From assembly GCF_011769985.2 (NCBI RefSeq), contig NZ_CP039734.2:1736001-1800000 (forward strand): a stretch of DNA of 64,000 nt, given 5' to 3'. The number at the start of each line of letters is the position of its first letter. The stretch's first letter is position 1. The position numbers were made by a program, and so were the translations under genes. Below, in pieces: positions 46,755 through 56,044 of this stretch. This DNA comes from Sulfurospirillum diekertiae. Lineage in GTDB: Bacteria; Campylobacterota; Campylobacteria; Campylobacterales; Sulfurospirillaceae. The notes under the pieces were generated by a model. It was not told where the DNA came from and did no database searches. It was given only the letters and a program-made list of their open reading frames with translations.

Positions 46755-47717
46755 CTAAATCCACCCTTTTTTCTTGAAGTACAAGATCGGCGTTACGGCA
46801 GAGAGAACCATCAAAATAAGCGAAAAGGCATATCCATAATCCCAATGAAGCTCTGGTAAAATCTCAAAGTTCATCCCGTAAATACTCGCAATCAACGTCG
46901 GTGGTAAAAAGATAACGTTCATAATGGTAAAGATTTTGATGACTTTATTTTGCTCAATGTTCAAAACACCCAAGAAGATATTTTGCAAGTAATCGAGTCG
47001 TTCAAAATTAAACTCAATGTAATCAATCAACGACTTAATATCTTTGAGCATGATAACAATATCGGCACGAAGAGCGCTGTCATCGTATTTATTTGATTTG
47101 ATAAATGCGGTCAAGATGCGTTGTTTATCCATAAGGTTTTCGCGGATATTCATATTCAAATCTTCAAAAGAGGAGATTTTTTCCAACATCTCCGCATCAT
47201 CATTCGTATAGTCTGTAAAGACGTGTTTACGCAAGCGTGTAATGTCTTTAGAGAGCTTTTCAATAACGTCCGCATCCGCATCAATCCTGATGTCGATGAG
47301 CTGAGAAAAGATGTAATATCCATTTTTGAATTCACGCGGAGCATAGTAAAAACGCTTGCTAAACTCATCAAAAGTTTTCAACTCTTTATAACGAATAGAG
47401 ATAAGTACATTGCCTTGTAAAATGAACGAAACCGTCTCATTGTGAGCATTTTCATCTTCAGAGATCAAGAAAAAACTGTTAATCTCAATCTTTTTGTCCT
47501 CTTCCCAGTAACGTGAAGATATCTCAATCTCTTCACTCTCTTGCTTTGTAGGAAAATCGATACCAAAGGTCTTTTCAACAAAAGAGATCTCTTCAGAGCT
47601 AGGGAGAAGCATGTCAAGCCAAACAACTTTGCTCTTTTTATCTTCATTGCCATCAAATTCACTCAGATCGGTAATGACTTCTAATTTATTACTATTTTTA
47701 AAAAAACATTTTATCAT
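46755..47717 (-). CDS. corA: CorA magnesium/cobalt transporter
   Basis: The 320-residue protein has a soluble N-terminal domain and two membrane segments near the C-terminus; the first ends at the selectivity motif GMN (SIYGMNFE) and the last is followed by KKKGWI. It imports Mg2+. The gene is followed closely by the NUDIX gene. Confidence 0.92.
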   Translation of the reverse strand: MIKCFFKNSNKLEVITDLSEFDGNEDKKSKVVWLDMLLPSSEEISFVEKTFGIDFPTKQESEEIEISSRYWEEDKKIEINSFFLISEDENAHNETVSFILQGNVLISIRYKELKTFDEFSKRFYYAPREFKNGYYIFSQLIDIRIDADADVIEKLSKDITRLRKHVFTDYTNDDAEMLEKISSFEDLNMNIRENLMDKQRILTAFIKSNKYDDSALRADIVIMLKDIKSLIDYIEFNFERLDYLQNIFLGVLNIEQNKVIKIFTIMNVIFLPPTLIASIYGMNFEILPELHWDYGYAFSLILMVLSAVTPILYFKKKGWI

Positions 47718-47754
47718 GGTAGACTCTTTTTTTGATCATTTTGTCATTATTTTT

Positions 47755-47816
47755 AGGCAAAACCCAAAATCTAAGCTGTTATGGCTTTAACACTTACCTT
47801 CAAAAAGGTTAAAAGC
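47755..47816 (-). repeat. REP-like intergenic repeat, copy 6 (diverged)
   Basis: On the minus strand it keeps the left hairpin AACCTTTTTGAAGGTAAG and the spacing, with TTAAAGCCATAACAGC and a right part TTTTGGGTTTTGCCT, but many bases differ from the other copies. It lies between corA and the M23 peptidase. Confidence 0.45.
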
Positions 47817-47880
47817 TATTGCCATTTTGCAAGAAATTTATTTTATCGCAAAATAGTTTCATTTTGTTTACATGTAAAGA

Positions 47881-49053
47881 CTAACTCGAACTTTTTTCAA
47901 GAGGCGAAGAAAGATTAAAATTTTCCTCTCTCATCGGCGGTGTTTCGTTTTCCAAAGCACTTTCAACTTTTTTTCTAAGCTCCGTAGTATAATCTATAAA
48001 AGCTTTAAGTTCATGCCCGCTCAATGCACTTTTCGCTATTTTAACAACACTTGCTGGATCAATGGCTACATTATTGCGGTAGAGACCAAAATGGAGATGA
48101 GGACCGGTGCTAAGTCCTGTATTACCTACATAGGCAATCACTTGACCTTGTTTGACACTCTGCCCGCCACGAAGTCCTTTGGCAAAACCATTTAGGTGTC
48201 CATAAAGCGTTTTAAAACTACTATCATGGTTGATCTCAATCGTATTTCCATACCCACTTTTTTCTCCGACAAACAGAACTTTTCCATTGCCTGCTGCTTT
48301 AACAGGAGTACCTACACTTGCAGCATAATCAATACCTAAGTGTGCACGATACTTCTGTAAAATAGGATGCCAACGCATTTGCGTAAAGGGAGAAGAGATA
48401 CGCGTGTAATTTACAGGATTGGAGAGTAAAAAGCTATCGAGTTCTTGCCCTTTTGGATCGTAATAGTTTTCTTTATAAAAGTAGATATAGTTTTTCTTTT
48501 TCGATGTTTCGACCATGGAAACATTGATTTTAAGTGAACCAAACAGTTTACCAAGTCGCCTTTTTTGCTCATATAGCAAGACCAATTTATCACCTTTTTG
48601 AAGGTTGCGAAGATTAACTTCACCTCTAAAGGACTGGGCAAATTCATTGGCTAAAGTATAGCTATTGGTTGCATTTAAAATATCAACATACGGAGAATTA
48701 TGAATTTCAATTGCTAAGGTACGCTTTTCATTTTGAAGAATAATAGGAATAATCTCCATCACAAATTTGTCATCTTTCTTCTTGATGTGCATTTGGAGTT
48801 CTTCACCAATAGGGATTAAAACTTGCTCTAGCTGATTGTCTTCACTTTTAAGAACATAATACTTAACCCCTGCCACAATCTCAGCTGCGAGTTCTTGTTC
48901 TTCTTTATCTAATGTGTAATAAATCGATGATGGTAAATGGTTTCTATCCAAAAACGAGAGAAAGGTTTCACCCTTAGGCCACTTAAGCTCTTCCACAGAA
49001 GAAGCTGACATAAACGATAAAAAAAGTAATAATAATGATAGAATTTTAGCCAT
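47881..49053 (-). CDS. M23 peptidoglycan peptidase, Csd3-like
   Basis: This 390-residue exported protein starts with a signal peptide (MAKILSLLLLFLSFMSA). After a long N-terminal region with KGETFLSFLDRNHLP and LIPIGEELQMHI, the LytM/M23 domain carries HLGIDYA and GPHLHFGLY, with the zinc ligands His, Asp and the second His pair. The layout and the neighbours (pgbA-like, glcD) match H. pylori HP0506, Csd3, which trims peptidoglycan and sets helical cell shape. A palindrome copy ends two bases before the stop (47867-47878). Confidence 0.82.
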   Translation of the reverse strand: MAKILSLLLLFLSFMSASSVEELKWPKGETFLSFLDRNHLPSSIYYTLDKEEQELAAEIVAGVKYYVLKSEDNQLEQVLIPIGEELQMHIKKKDDKFVMEIIPIILQNEKRTLAIEIHNSPYVDILNATNSYTLANEFAQSFRGEVNLRNLQKGDKLVLLYEQKRRLGKLFGSLKINVSMVETSKKKNYIYFYKENYYDPKGQELDSFLLSNPVNYTRISSPFTQMRWHPILQKYRAHLGIDYAASVGTPVKAAGNGKVLFVGEKSGYGNTIEINHDSSFKTLYGHLNGFAKGLRGGQSVKQGQVIAYVGNTGLSTGPHLHFGLYRNNVAIDPASVVKIAKSALSGHELKAFIDYTTELRKKVESALENETPPMREENFNLSSPLEKSSS

Positions 49054-49152
49054 TCTTCCCCCTAGTTCTTTTTCGATTTTATCTGAACAAATCTTACAAA
49101 ATGCCTAAAACACTTCACTTGCAAAAAAGAAGTTTTTTTAAAACAGTTATAG

Positions 49153-49158
49153 TATAAT
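49153..49158 (+). promoter_or_regulatory. Candidate -10 box of the PgbA-like gene
   Basis: TATAAT with ATAG before it, 51 bases before the TTG start. No -35 box. Confidence 0.5.
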
Positions 49159-49208
49159 CCCTATTATAAAAATAAAAGGGGTGTCATGTACCCTTCAAGG
49201 AGTTCCCG

Positions 49209-50018
49209 TTGAACAAGCTATTTTTGGTTGTGTGTCTATTTTTGTTTGGCTCTTTTGCAGAGGCCCAATCTTTTTTTAAAGAGTATAAAACAACTGTTTT
49301 AGAATCAAATGAGAAACAAATAGTGATTGCTGATTCACCCGAATTTGTCGTTGGTGCGAGTGGTGTTGTCAGCCATAAATTTGATGCAACACATGCAACG
49401 ATTATTGCGAGAGTTGATGTTGTCAGTAAAGATGGTACTAAAGCTGTTTTAAACATTGAAAAATTTGAGATGCTTTCCCAAGGTGCCTTCCCCGATACAG
49501 GTGTCAAGCCAGCTGCGGGAGATCAAGTCATCATTAACTATCTTTATGACCGTGCGCTTATCATTGCACCAAACCAAAATGTATATAATGAAGTCACTAA
49601 AAATTTTGACACGATTACATGGATTCATCCTGATATCGTTGCTGCCTATTTAGCAAAACTGTATCGCCCAAACCCCGATAAAAAAATCTTTCAACAAGCA
49701 TGTTATCAAAATGCTGCATCGATCATTTTCTTTGGTATAGAAAACAAAGGCTTTTTTGTCGATTGTCATAACTTTCATATTGTTCAAAGCATTGATGTTA
49801 AAAGCAGTGGTGAAACAATGCTTCCATTTTATTCACGTATCAATAAACAAATTGACTCTTCTTGGTTTAATTGGAGCAGTGGAAAAATTGCAGAATATGA
49901 CAATTATTATGCGTATCTCTTAGGTCAAACCAATACACTTAAAGGTGCTGGTATTGATGGTATTCTTATAAACTTACCATTTGATGTTGTAGAAAGAAAA
50001 GACTCACTATGGAAATAA
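49209..50018 (+). CDS. PgbA-like exported protein
   Basis: This 269-residue protein has signal MNKLFLVVCLFLFGSFAEA. The mature part resembles the N-terminal domain of H. pylori plasminogen-binding protein PgbA (LESNEKQIVIADSP, GDQVIINYLYDRALIIAPNQ). The lysine-rich C-terminal part known from PgbA is absent. The start is TTG 49209, with AAGGAG six bases ahead. It overlaps glcD by ten bases. In a free-living relative, plasminogen binding is unlikely; the domain may be a general envelope protein. Confidence 0.75.
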   Translation: MNKLFLVVCLFLFGSFAEAQSFFKEYKTTVLESNEKQIVIADSPEFVVGASGVVSHKFDATHATIIARVDVVSKDGTKAVLNIEKFEMLSQGAFPDTGVKPAAGDQVIINYLYDRALIIAPNQNVYNEVTKNFDTITWIHPDIVAAYLAKLYRPNPDKKIFQQACYQNAASIIFFGIENKGFFVDCHNFHIVQSIDVKSSGETMLPFYSRINKQIDSSWFNWSSGKIAEYDNYYAYLLGQTNTLKGAGIDGILINLPFDVVERKDSLWK

Positions 50019-51388
50019 AACACATTGACTATTTTAAAACTCTTTTGGGAAACGACAATGTTTATGATGATAAGGCGCACCTAATCGCTTATTGTTATGA
50101 TGCGACACGTACACGTTATCAGCCTGATGCCGTACTTTTTCCTCGCGATGAGCAAGATGTCAGCGACATTTTAAAATACTGTAATGAACACCGCATCATC
50201 ATCACACCACGAGGGGCTGGAAGTGGCTTTACAGGTGGCGCATTGCCTGCAAACGGGGGCATTATTTTAGCCTTTGAAAAACACATGAACAAAATTTTAG
50301 AAATTGACATGGAAAACATGGTTGCCGTAGTGCAACCGGGTGTTATTAATATGCAGTTACAAAAGACAGTAGAAGCACAAGGTCTCTTCTATCCGCCAGA
50401 TCCTGCCAGTGAAGAGTATTCAACTATCGGTGGCAATGTCAGTGAAAACGCGGGTGGTATGCGTGCGGCAAAATATGGCATTACCAAAGACTACGTGATG
50501 GCACTTCGTGCGGTACTTCCTAATGGAGAGATTATCCGTGCGGGAAAACGTACTATAAAAGATGTTGCAGGGTATAACATTGCAGGTATTCTTATCGCTA
50601 GTGAAGGCACACTTGCTTGTATCACTGAAATAACGCTCAAACTTATTGCAAAACCTAAAATGTCTCAAACTGCCATGGGCATTTTCCCTAGTGTTGAAGA
50701 TGCAATGAATGCCGTGTACAAAACGATGGCTGCGGGCGTAACACCTGTAGCAATGGAATTTTTAGACAACCTTTCGATTAATGCCGTTGAACAAAAATAC
50801 AATAAAGGGCTTCCAAAAGATGCTGGTGCCATTCTCATCACCGATGTTGATGGCAATACACAAGAAGAGCTTACGCAACAACTGGATGTCATTGAAAAAG
50901 CATTCGCTGAAAATGGATGCAGTAGCTTTAAACGAGCCGAAAGTCTTGAAGAGTCTAAAAACCTCTGGTTTGCAAGACGCAATGCCAGTCAGTCTATTAC
51001 GATTTATGGTAGCAAAAAACTCAATGAAGACATCACCGTTCCACGTAGCAAACTTCCTGCACTTCTAAAAGCCATTGGTGAAGTTTCAAAAAAATACAAT
51101 GTTACCGTACCGTGTTTTGGACACACAGGCGATGGCAATGTTCACACCAACGTCATGGTGGATGGCAGTGATCCTAAGCAACTTGAGATCGGACATAAAG
51201 CGATTGAGGAAATCTTTAAAGCAACCGTTGCACTCGGTGGAACTTTGAGTGGTGAGCATGGTATAGGACTCAGTAAAGCGCCATTTATGCACTTAGCCTT
51301 TAGTGATGCAGAGATGGAACTTTTCCGCTCTGTCAAAAAAGCGTTCGATCCAAACAACATCTTAAACCCATCCAAAATGGGACTTTAA
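50009..51388 (+). CDS. glcD: FAD-binding oxidase GlcD (glycolate/lactate type)
   Basis: The 459-residue flavoprotein has the FAD_binding_4 motif RGAGSGFTGGALP near residue 72, PDPASEEYSTIGGNVSENAG, and the C-terminal HTGDGNVHTN and GEHGIGLSKA. It oxidises glycolate or D-lactate. No GlcE/GlcF partner is seen here. The order csd3-pgbA-glcD matches HP0506, HP0508 and HP0509 of H. pylori. Confidence 0.92.
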   Translation: MEIKHIDYFKTLLGNDNVYDDKAHLIAYCYDATRTRYQPDAVLFPRDEQDVSDILKYCNEHRIIITPRGAGSGFTGGALPANGGIILAFEKHMNKILEIDMENMVAVVQPGVINMQLQKTVEAQGLFYPPDPASEEYSTIGGNVSENAGGMRAAKYGITKDYVMALRAVLPNGEIIRAGKRTIKDVAGYNIAGILIASEGTLACITEITLKLIAKPKMSQTAMGIFPSVEDAMNAVYKTMAAGVTPVAMEFLDNLSINAVEQKYNKGLPKDAGAILITDVDGNTQEELTQQLDVIEKAFAENGCSSFKRAESLEESKNLWFARRNASQSITIYGSKKLNEDITVPRSKLPALLKAIGEVSKKYNVTVPCFGHTGDGNVHTNVMVDGSDPKQLEIGHKAIEEIFKATVALGGTLSGEHGIGLSKAPFMHLAFSDAEMELFRSVKKAFDPNNILNPSKMGL

Positions 51389-52192
51389 TTGTTAAGCACT
51401 AAAAATTGTGTTGAATTTTTCAGGAAATTAAGAGACGTAGAGCTCGCGCACTACGCCTCTTCCCTTAGTTTTCACACCATTTTAGCGCTGATCCCCATTC
51501 TTCTCATTACCTTTAGCATTTTTACTAAAATGCCTCTTTTTGAGGTTTACTACGAAAAGCTTCAAGGCTTTATTTTTAGCTCTCTCATTCCCACGCAACA
51601 AGATGTGATGATTGGCTATTTGCGAGATTTTATTGCCAATACCAGTAATATGGGTGTGGTAGGCATCATCTTTGTCCTCTACATTTCCATCATGTTTTTT
51701 TTAGATTATGAAAAAATTGTGAGCAAAATTTTTGAAATTCCAACGCGCAGTTTTTGGGAAGCACTCTCTACTTACTGGACAATGGTGACATTGATGCCAC
51801 TTGGGCTTATTATCTTTTTTTACAGTTCAGCGGTAGTTCAAGAGTTATTAGAAAAAAATGTCATTACCAATTCGATCAATCTAGTGCGTTTTTCACCTTA
51901 TTTTATCATCTGGCTTTTGTATTTCATCATGTATTTCATCTCTGCCAAGACAAAAATTCACCTCAAAAGTGCCCTACTCTCCTCTTTTATCGCTTCACTC
52001 TTTTGGTATGTTTCTAAAATTCTTTTTGTCTACTATGTCACTTACAACAAAACCTATTTGAGCATTTATGGCTCTTTTAGCATTCTACTTTTCTTCTTTT
52101 TATGGATCTATTTTTCATGGTTTATCTATCTCTATGGTTTAAAATTCTGCTTCTTATTGAATGAAAAAGAGACTGAGAAACGCAAAGCCTAA
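51389..52192 (+). CDS. YihY/BrkB-family membrane protein
   Basis: This 267-residue protein has about six hydrophobic segments and family features (HYASSLSFHTILALIPILLITFS and PTRSFWEALSTYW). It begins with TTG directly after the glcD stop and ends inside the end of comEC by 39 bases. It is often annotated RNase BN, wrongly; the function is unknown. Confidence 0.85.
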   Translation: MLSTKNCVEFFRKLRDVELAHYASSLSFHTILALIPILLITFSIFTKMPLFEVYYEKLQGFIFSSLIPTQQDVMIGYLRDFIANTSNMGVVGIIFVLYISIMFFLDYEKIVSKIFEIPTRSFWEALSTYWTMVTLMPLGLIIFFYSSAVVQELLEKNVITNSINLVRFSPYFIIWLLYFIMYFISAKTKIHLKSALLSSFIASLFWYVSKILFVYYVTYNKTYLSIYGSFSILLFFFLWIYFSWFIYLYGLKFCFLLNEKETEKRKA

Positions 52193-53419
52193 ACAGCCAT
52201 AAAGTGCCAGTTTAGAGCGTATTGCCATGAGTGAAACACCCACGTATAAAACCAACATCCACCACGGAAAACTCAGCATGTAACTTTGTGCATTTACATG
52301 TAAAAAGTCAAGTAAGTAGGCATCTAAAATTCCTCCTAGATGGATTACATGTAAAAGTACACCCAAAGGGTAAAATACAATAAACACCAGACTAGAAATC
52401 GGTGATGTCAGCTGTAAAAAGGTAAATACAGGGAAAAATGTATGCACTATTGGAACCATTAAAAGAAAAATACCTAAATCAATGATGCTGAGCAATACCC
52501 AGCGATTGAGACTTTCAAAATGGTGCAAAAAAAGAAAAAGGTAAAAAACACCTGCAACGGAAAACCAAAAAGAGAGTGAAAAAACAAGCGTTGGAAAGAG
52601 TGCTAAAAGCCCAAGCGAGGTGAGTCCTAGCATCTCATACGAAAGCACTTTTATGCCTCTAGAATAGAAAAAAAAGCCTAAAACACTCATCGCAAATGCT
52701 CTTAAAAACGATGGTACAAAATCGATCACAACCATATACGCAAATAAAACGACCAACACTACCATTGTCAAATCCGCCGTAAGATTTCGGTACGGGAAAT
52801 AGCGGCTTTGAAAAAATTGATAGAGTGGTTTTAAAAAGAAAAAAAGCAGAAATGAGATGACACCCACATTGTAGCCACTAATGGCAATCAGATGTGAAAT
52901 ACCCCATTTTTGGACTTCATCACGAAGTTCTTTCGAAATAGGCGTGGCAAAAAGCAGTGTTTTATAGAGTTCTGCTATTTTTTCATTGTCGTGTTGATTG
53001 TCAATCCAACGATAAAGTGGCTTCACATCAAGCAAGGGAGGATTGTCTTCGTAGATTTCGTACAACGCTAATGATGGGGCAAAAAAACCTTGTAAGTAGG
53101 CTAAAAACGTGACTTTTTCAACGTTCAGTTTTACCTTTACACGGCTTTTAATAGGAATAGAAGAGATACGCCATGAAGTCGTATAAACCTCTGCACTGTT
53201 GCCATCGAGTTTGAGCTTGAAAACATCGTAGCTTCGCCCTTTTTCATTCGTTTTCGTGTAATGATTTAGTACCGTCGCTGTGTTTACATGTAAAGCATTT
53301 TTGGTGAGTTCTTTGAACTGATAAAATTCAATTAACAGAGAGATAAACGCAATGCAAAGCACCACTGCCAATATCAGAAAAAATTCTTTTTTGCTGACAA
53401 AGAGTGGTACGCTTAACAT
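52154..53419 (-). CDS. comEC: ComEC/Rec2-type DNA uptake channel
   Basis: The 421-residue membrane protein has a soluble OB-like part (NHYTKTNEKGRSYDVFKL) after the first membrane segment and the competence core (HLIAISGYNVGVISFLLFF) with five or more membrane segments. The C-terminal beta-lactamase domain of long ComEC is missing, as is common in this phylum. It carries two exact palindromes and one variant, encoding LHVN and LHVI peptides. It may pull single-stranded DNA into the cytoplasm. Confidence 0.88.
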   Translation of the reverse strand: MLSVPLFVSKKEFFLILAVVLCIAFISLLIEFYQFKELTKNALHVNTATVLNHYTKTNEKGRSYDVFKLKLDGNSAEVYTTSWRISSIPIKSRVKVKLNVEKVTFLAYLQGFFAPSLALYEIYEDNPPLLDVKPLYRWIDNQHDNEKIAELYKTLLFATPISKELRDEVQKWGISHLIAISGYNVGVISFLLFFFLKPLYQFFQSRYFPYRNLTADLTMVVLVVLFAYMVVIDFVPSFLRAFAMSVLGFFFYSRGIKVLSYEMLGLTSLGLLALFPTLVFSLSFWFSVAGVFYLFLFLHHFESLNRWVLLSIIDLGIFLLMVPIVHTFFPVFTFLQLTSPISSLVFIVFYPLGVLLHVIHLGGILDAYLLDFLHVNAQSYMLSFPWWMLVLYVGVSLMAIRSKLALYGCLGFAFLSLFFIQ

Positions 53420-54849
53420 TAAAGTGCAGGCATACTGATTTTCGCCTCTTTGGTATCCAAACTGGCTTCTTTATAGACAATTTCTATTGGAATTTTGCCA
53501 CCGCCATCGACAAAGCGCGTGCACGCTTTTTGGAAAACAAGATTGGCAACGCCAACAGGTCCATTTCTGTTTTTACCCACAATGACTTCGGCAAGCTCTT
53601 CTGGTTTCTCAAAGAAGTTACTCTTGTACTCTTTGCCTTCTGTGCGTGCTTTTTGCTCTTTCTCTTTTTCTTCGCGAATGCGGTAAACATCATCGCGGTA
53701 CACAAATAAGATCATATCGGCATCTTGCTCAATCGCGCCCGATTCTCTTAGATCGCTCAGCATTGGGCGTTTATCGCTTCGACTTTCAAGTCCACGGTTT
53801 AACTGCGACAGTGCGATGATTGGAATGTTCAATTCACGCGCTAAAAGCTTTAACCCACGGCTAATATCACTCACTTCCAAGTGACGATCTTTATTCCCTG
53901 CTGAGTTCATCAACTGCAAGTAGTCAATAATCGCCATTGATATTTCAGGGTGTTGGCTTTTAAGTTTACGAAGTTTTGCACGCACTTTATGAATATCCAC
54001 CGAGCCATTATCGTCCACAAAAAATTTGCGCTTGCTCATCTCATCCGCCGCACTCGTAAGTCTTCCCCACTGCTCATCACTCATATCGCCTACTTTGAGC
54101 TTTTGGAGCGGAATAGAGGTTTTAGCGCTCAACATCCTGAGCATCAACTGCTCCGCTGGCATTTCGAGTGAAAAGATCGCAACACCACGACTGTGATCGA
54201 GTGCATTTTGTGCCAAGTTAAGACAAAACGCAGTTTTACCCATCGCTGGACGTGCCGCAACAATGACAAGGTCGCCTTCTCCAAAACCAGAGGTGAGGCG
54301 GTTGAGCTCGGCAAACCCTGTATCAACGCCGATAACTCCTGAATTGCCACGCTTTTTCATCTCATGAATATGCGCGATGGTTGCATGCGTCATCTCTGGT
54401 GATTCACGAAACTCTTTACTTCCATTCTCTTGTGTGATCTGATAGAGCTTTTGTTGAACCAAATCCACTACTTCAGTTGAAGGTAAATCTTTCTCAACGG
54501 CAATCTCTTTAATGTCGCTTGTCAACTGCACAAGTTCACGTTTGATCGCTTTTTCACGAATCTCTTCCACGTACGCTTTGGTCGCAGGGAGAGGATTGGT
54601 AGAGAGAATTTCCAACATCGCGTCTTCATCAAAACGCCCTAACTGATTGAGCTTTTTCTTGATGAATTCCTCATCAATCGGTAGGTCTTCTCTCTCGCAT
54701 GCCTCCATTGCTTCGTAAATATAACGATGACTGGGCAGATAAAAATCTTTCGCAGATATAACGGCAGCAATATCTTCAAACGTTGCAGGATTAAATAAAA
54801 TCGAGCTTAAAACGGAACGCTCAATATTGACATTGTGCAGATTATTCAT
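53419..54849 (-). CDS. dnaB: Replicative DNA helicase DnaB
   Basis: The 476-residue hexameric helicase has the N-terminal domain with [18 protein letters not shown], Walker [26 protein letters not shown], and the C-terminal arginine-finger region [10 protein letters not shown]. It unwinds DNA at the fork. No intein is seen. It overlaps comEC by one base (TAATG) and ispG by four. Confidence 0.96.
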   Translation of the reverse strand: MNNLHNVNIERSVLSSILFNPATFEDIAAVISAKDFYLPSHRYIYEAMEACEREDLPIDEEFIKKKLNQLGRFDEDAMLEILSTNPLPATKAYVEEIREKAIKRELVQLTSDIKEIAVEKDLPSTEVVDLVQQKLYQITQENGSKEFRESPEMTHATIAHIHEMKKRGNSGVIGVDTGFAELNRLTSGFGEGDLVIVAARPAMGKTAFCLNLAQNALDHSRGVAIFSLEMPAEQLMLRMLSAKTSIPLQKLKVGDMSDEQWGRLTSAADEMSKRKFFVDDNGSVDIHKVRAKLRKLKSQHPEISMAIIDYLQLMNSAGNKDRHLEVSDISRGLKLLARELNIPIIALSQLNRGLESRSDKRPMLSDLRESGAIEQDADMILFVYRDDVYRIREEKEKEQKARTEGKEYKSNFFEKPEELAEVIVGKNRNGPVGVANLVFQKACTRFVDGGGKIPIEIVYKEASLDTKEAKISMPAL

Positions 54850-55910
54850 GCTTTATACTCCTTGGCGGCAAGCTCAACGGCTTCTAAAAATTTATCGACA
54901 AGGTCTTTTTCTTTCAGTTTTGCAATGACTTCGCCTTTGACCATGACCAGTCCTTGCCCTTTTCCAAAAGCAATCGCTACATCAGCATGTTTGGCTTCGC
55001 CGATGGCATTGACCACACAGCCCATGACTGAGATATTCAGAGGGACTTTGATGTGTTTCGTACGACGCTCAACTTCAGCTACTGCATTGACAAGATTGGC
55101 TTCTAAACGTCCGCAGGTTGGGCAAGAGATGATGTTGATGCCTTCCGCTTCCACACCGCTATCTTTCAAAATAGCGCGTCCGACTTTGATCTCTTCTTCA
55201 AGCTCCCCTGTAATGGAAACACGCATCGTATCGCCAATACCATCGAGGAGAAGAGAACCTAAAGCGATGGAAGATTTAATGGTTGAGTGAAACAACGTTC
55301 CCGCTTCCGTAACACCGAGATGAAACGGATACTCCACTAAAGGTCGAAGCATACGGTACGCTTCGACGGTACGGGCAACATCACTCGCTTTGAGAGAAAC
55401 TTTCATATTGGTAAAGCCCAAATCTTCAAGGTATTTGATATTATACAGTGCTGATTCGACCATACCTTTCGCCGTTGGTCCATATTTCTCATCAAACTCT
55501 TTTTCTAAACTTCCACTATTTACGCCAATACGAATGGGGATTTTTCGCTCATTGCACGCTTTGACGACCTCTTTAACACGCTCTTTATTACCAATATTGC
55601 CAGGATTGATGCGAATACAATCGACCACTTCCGCAGCAATCAGCGCCAAACGGTAGTTAAAGTGGATGTCCGCAACGATAGGTAACGTGGAACGCTCTTT
55701 AATCGCTTTAAGTGCATGCGCATCATCGTAATCCGGCACTGCCACGCGCACAATGTCAGCTCCTGCAAAATGCAGCCGTCTGATTTGTTCTACCGTTGCT
55801 TCCACATCATGGGTTTTCGAAAACGTCATCGATTGTACAGGAATTTTGGCATTGCCACCGATGGGCACATTGCCCACAAAAATTTGTTTGGTTGGGTATC
55901 GTTTGATCAT
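54846..55910 (-). CDS. ispG: 4-hydroxy-3-methylbut-2-enyl diphosphate synthase IspG
   Basis: The 354-residue [4Fe-4S] enzyme of the non-mevalonate isoprenoid pathway has [43 protein letters not shown] region (INPGNIG), and cluster cysteines in ISCPTCGR and [15 protein letters not shown]. Length is normal. It overlaps dnaB (ATGA) so both are probably co-transcribed. Confidence 0.96.
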   Translation of the reverse strand: MIKRYPTKQIFVGNVPIGGNAKIPVQSMTFSKTHDVEATVEQIRRLHFAGADIVRVAVPDYDDAHALKAIKERSTLPIVADIHFNYRLALIAAEVVDCIRINPGNIGNKERVKEVVKACNERKIPIRIGVNSGSLEKEFDEKYGPTAKGMVESALYNIKYLEDLGFTNMKVSLKASDVARTVEAYRMLRPLVEYPFHLGVTEAGTLFHSTIKSSIALGSLLLDGIGDTMRVSITGELEEEIKVGRAILKDSGVEAEGINIISCPTCGRLEANLVNAVAEVERRTKHIKVPLNISVMGCVVNAIGEAKHADVAIAFGKGQGLVMVKGEVIAKLKEKDLVDKFLEAVELAAKEYKA

Positions 55911-55941
55911 TGTTTATCCTAAACTATATGCTACAAATAAA

Positions 55942-56014
55942 TTCTGCCAACATGGTTGGCAAGCTTTAGTGCCACAGCGGCTAGCGTAGCCAAAAGGAGC
56001 TTTGCTTCGTTGGC
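55942..56014 (+). repeat. REP-like intergenic repeat, copy 7
   Basis: The hairpin CTGCCAAC / GTTGGCA is followed by AAGCTTTAGTGCCACAGCGG, CTAGCGTAGCC and GGAGCTTTGC. It is the best copy in the plus orientation and lies between ispG and priA. Confidence 0.75.
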
Positions 56015-56044
56015 GTTGTAAAAATAAATTATACCTTGTTCAAA

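Noticed and set aside
51389..52192. RNase BN annotation for the YihY protein
   Set aside because: The protein is a polytopic membrane protein with no nuclease motif.
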